DNA from: Streptomyces sp. R21
GTDB taxonomy: Bacteria > Actinomycetota > Actinomycetes > Streptomycetales > Streptomycetaceae
DNA length: 64,000 nucleotides
Direction: 5' to 3'
NCBI RefSeq assembly: GCF_041051975.1
Contig: NZ_CP163435.1
Span: forward strand, 4,092,001 to 4,156,000
This document shows positions 63,378 to 64,000 of the stretch, piece by piece. Made by a program: the position numbers and the translations under genes. How positions within the stretch are numbered: the first letter of the stretch is position 1; every line of letters begins with the position of its first letter. The notes under the pieces were generated by a model that did not search any database, had not been told where the DNA came from, and saw only the letters and a program-made list of their open reading frames with translations.

Positions 63378-64000
63378 TTGGGGGTGACCACCTTGTAGTT
63401 CTTGGGGACCTGCGCGTCGGGACGGCGCAGGTACAGCGGCCGGGGCGCGGCCGGTTCCTCGCCCGCCGCCAGCTTCTCGGCGGCGAGCGCGGCGAGGGCG
63501 CCCGCGGAGACGTTCTCGGGGGCGCGGGCGTCGGGGAAGGTGTCGGGGTAGAGCAGCGCGCCCGCGCCGACGGCGGGCAGCCCCGCGACGGTCTCGGCGA
63601 TGTCGGCGGGCCGGTCGACGGCAGGGTCCGTGACGCGTGTACGTGGGTCCTCGTAGCGCGCCCAGTACACCTCCTTGCGCCGTGCGTCCGTCGCGACGAC
63701 GAAGGGCCCCTCGACCTCGGCCGCGTACGCGAGCCCGTCGAGGGTGCACAGGCCGTACACGGGGACGCCGAGGGCGAGTCCGAAGGTGTCGGCGGTCATG
63801 AGGCCGACGCGCAGCCCGGTGTAGGGGCCGGGTCCGACGCCGACGACGACACCGGTGACGGCGTCGAGCTTCAGCCCGGCCTCGGCGAGCACGCGGTCGA
63901 CGGCCGGCAGCAGCAGTTCCCCGTGCCGTCGCGCGTCCACCTGGCTCGACGAGGCGACGACGGACGTGCCGTCGTGCAGGGCGACGGTCACGGCGGGGGT
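63374..64000 (-). CDS. tsaB: TsaB, tRNA threonylcarbamoyladenosine complex subunit (partial)
   Basis: The C-terminal 208 residues; the gene runs off the right edge and lacks its first about 10-15 codons (a typical start is M-L-L-L-A-L-D-T-A before TPAVTV). The ASKHA-type GVGPGPYTGLRVGL motif and VATDARRKEVYW are TsaB signatures. It activates TsaD. First visible gene of the tsaB-rimI-tsaD-small gene operon, all overlapping. Confidence 0.94.
   Translation of the reverse strand, partial: TPAVTVALHDGTSVVASSSQVDARRHGELLLPAVDRVLAEAGLKLDAVTGVVVGVGPGPYTGLRVGLMTADTFGLALGVPVYGLCTLDGLAYAAEVEGPFVVATDARRKEVYWARYEDPRTRVTDPAVDRPADIAETVAGLPAVGAGALLYPDTFPDARAPENVSAGALAALAAEKLAAGEEPAAPRPLYLRRPDAQVPKNYKVVTPK

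Overview
The window is chromosomal DNA of a streptomycete: very GC-rich, third codon positions almost all G or C, frequent GTG starts. The order guaB - sigD/shbA - bldM - whiD - groEL1/groES - tsaD/rimI/tsaB, and a five-member Ser/Thr kinase array next to glpD, are conserved Streptomyces landmarks (the SCO475x-SCO477x region of S. coelicolor, read from memory of that synteny). No rRNA, tRNA or CRISPR was seen.

Layout. 1-5.7 kb (minus): a secreted FG-GAP protein, a LamG protein and the start of a third exported protein, probably RHS/YD-repeat (cut by the window edge), with a perfect 20-bp inverted repeat between the second and third genes. 6-9.1 kb (plus): a TarS-like family 2 glycosyltransferase and a lipoprotein. 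9.1-19.8 kb (minus): five membrane Ser/Thr kinase-family genes in tandem; the fourth is a pseudokinase. 20-25 kb: a serine beta-lactamase-fold hydrolase, glpD, a nucleotide-sugar-dehydrogenase homologue that has lost its catalytic residues, and a membrane protein. 25-30.3 kb: guaB3, guaB, sigD/shbA, bldM (with a textbook sigma-BldN promoter) and, divergently, whiD. 30.4-33.7 kb: LysR regulator, MOSC protein, SDR, SnoaL-like protein. 33.8-36.1 kb: groES-groEL1 under two CIRCE operators. 36.1-40.4 kb: a mobilisation remnant (MobC-like, relaxase, zinc-finger-like protein, small leaderless helical gene, large HTH protein), next to a dispersed repeat. 40.5-48 kb: a polysaccharide deacetylase and its degenerate paralogue, a SAM methyltransferase, an ECF42-type sigma factor with its DGPF partner, a second FG-GAP protein and an LCP ligase, with several short tandem repeats. 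48-57.5 kb: a xylan-use cluster (GH10 xylanase, LacI, GH3 xylosidase, ABC transporter, LacI) with GAAA-N-TTTC palindromes at the promoters. 57.7-61.5 kb: a two-gene operon that I read as an amyloid-signalled NLR/effector pair. 61.5-64 kb: the tsaB-rimI-tsaD operon and a small coupled gene.

The most notable system is 57764-61454. A small all-helical protein carries a C-terminal motif, and the next gene, a P-loop NTPase with long helical repeats, carries a matching N-terminal motif (pattern G-V-Q-[VI]-G-x-x-N-x-Q-x-N-x-F). This is the layout of a RHIM-like bacterial amyloid signalling (BASS) pair, in which an NLR sensor templates a cell-death effector. The link to cell death or phage defence is inference.

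Starts were chosen by Shine-Dalgarno match, overlap with the upstream stop and signal-peptide position; alternatives are given where the choice is open.
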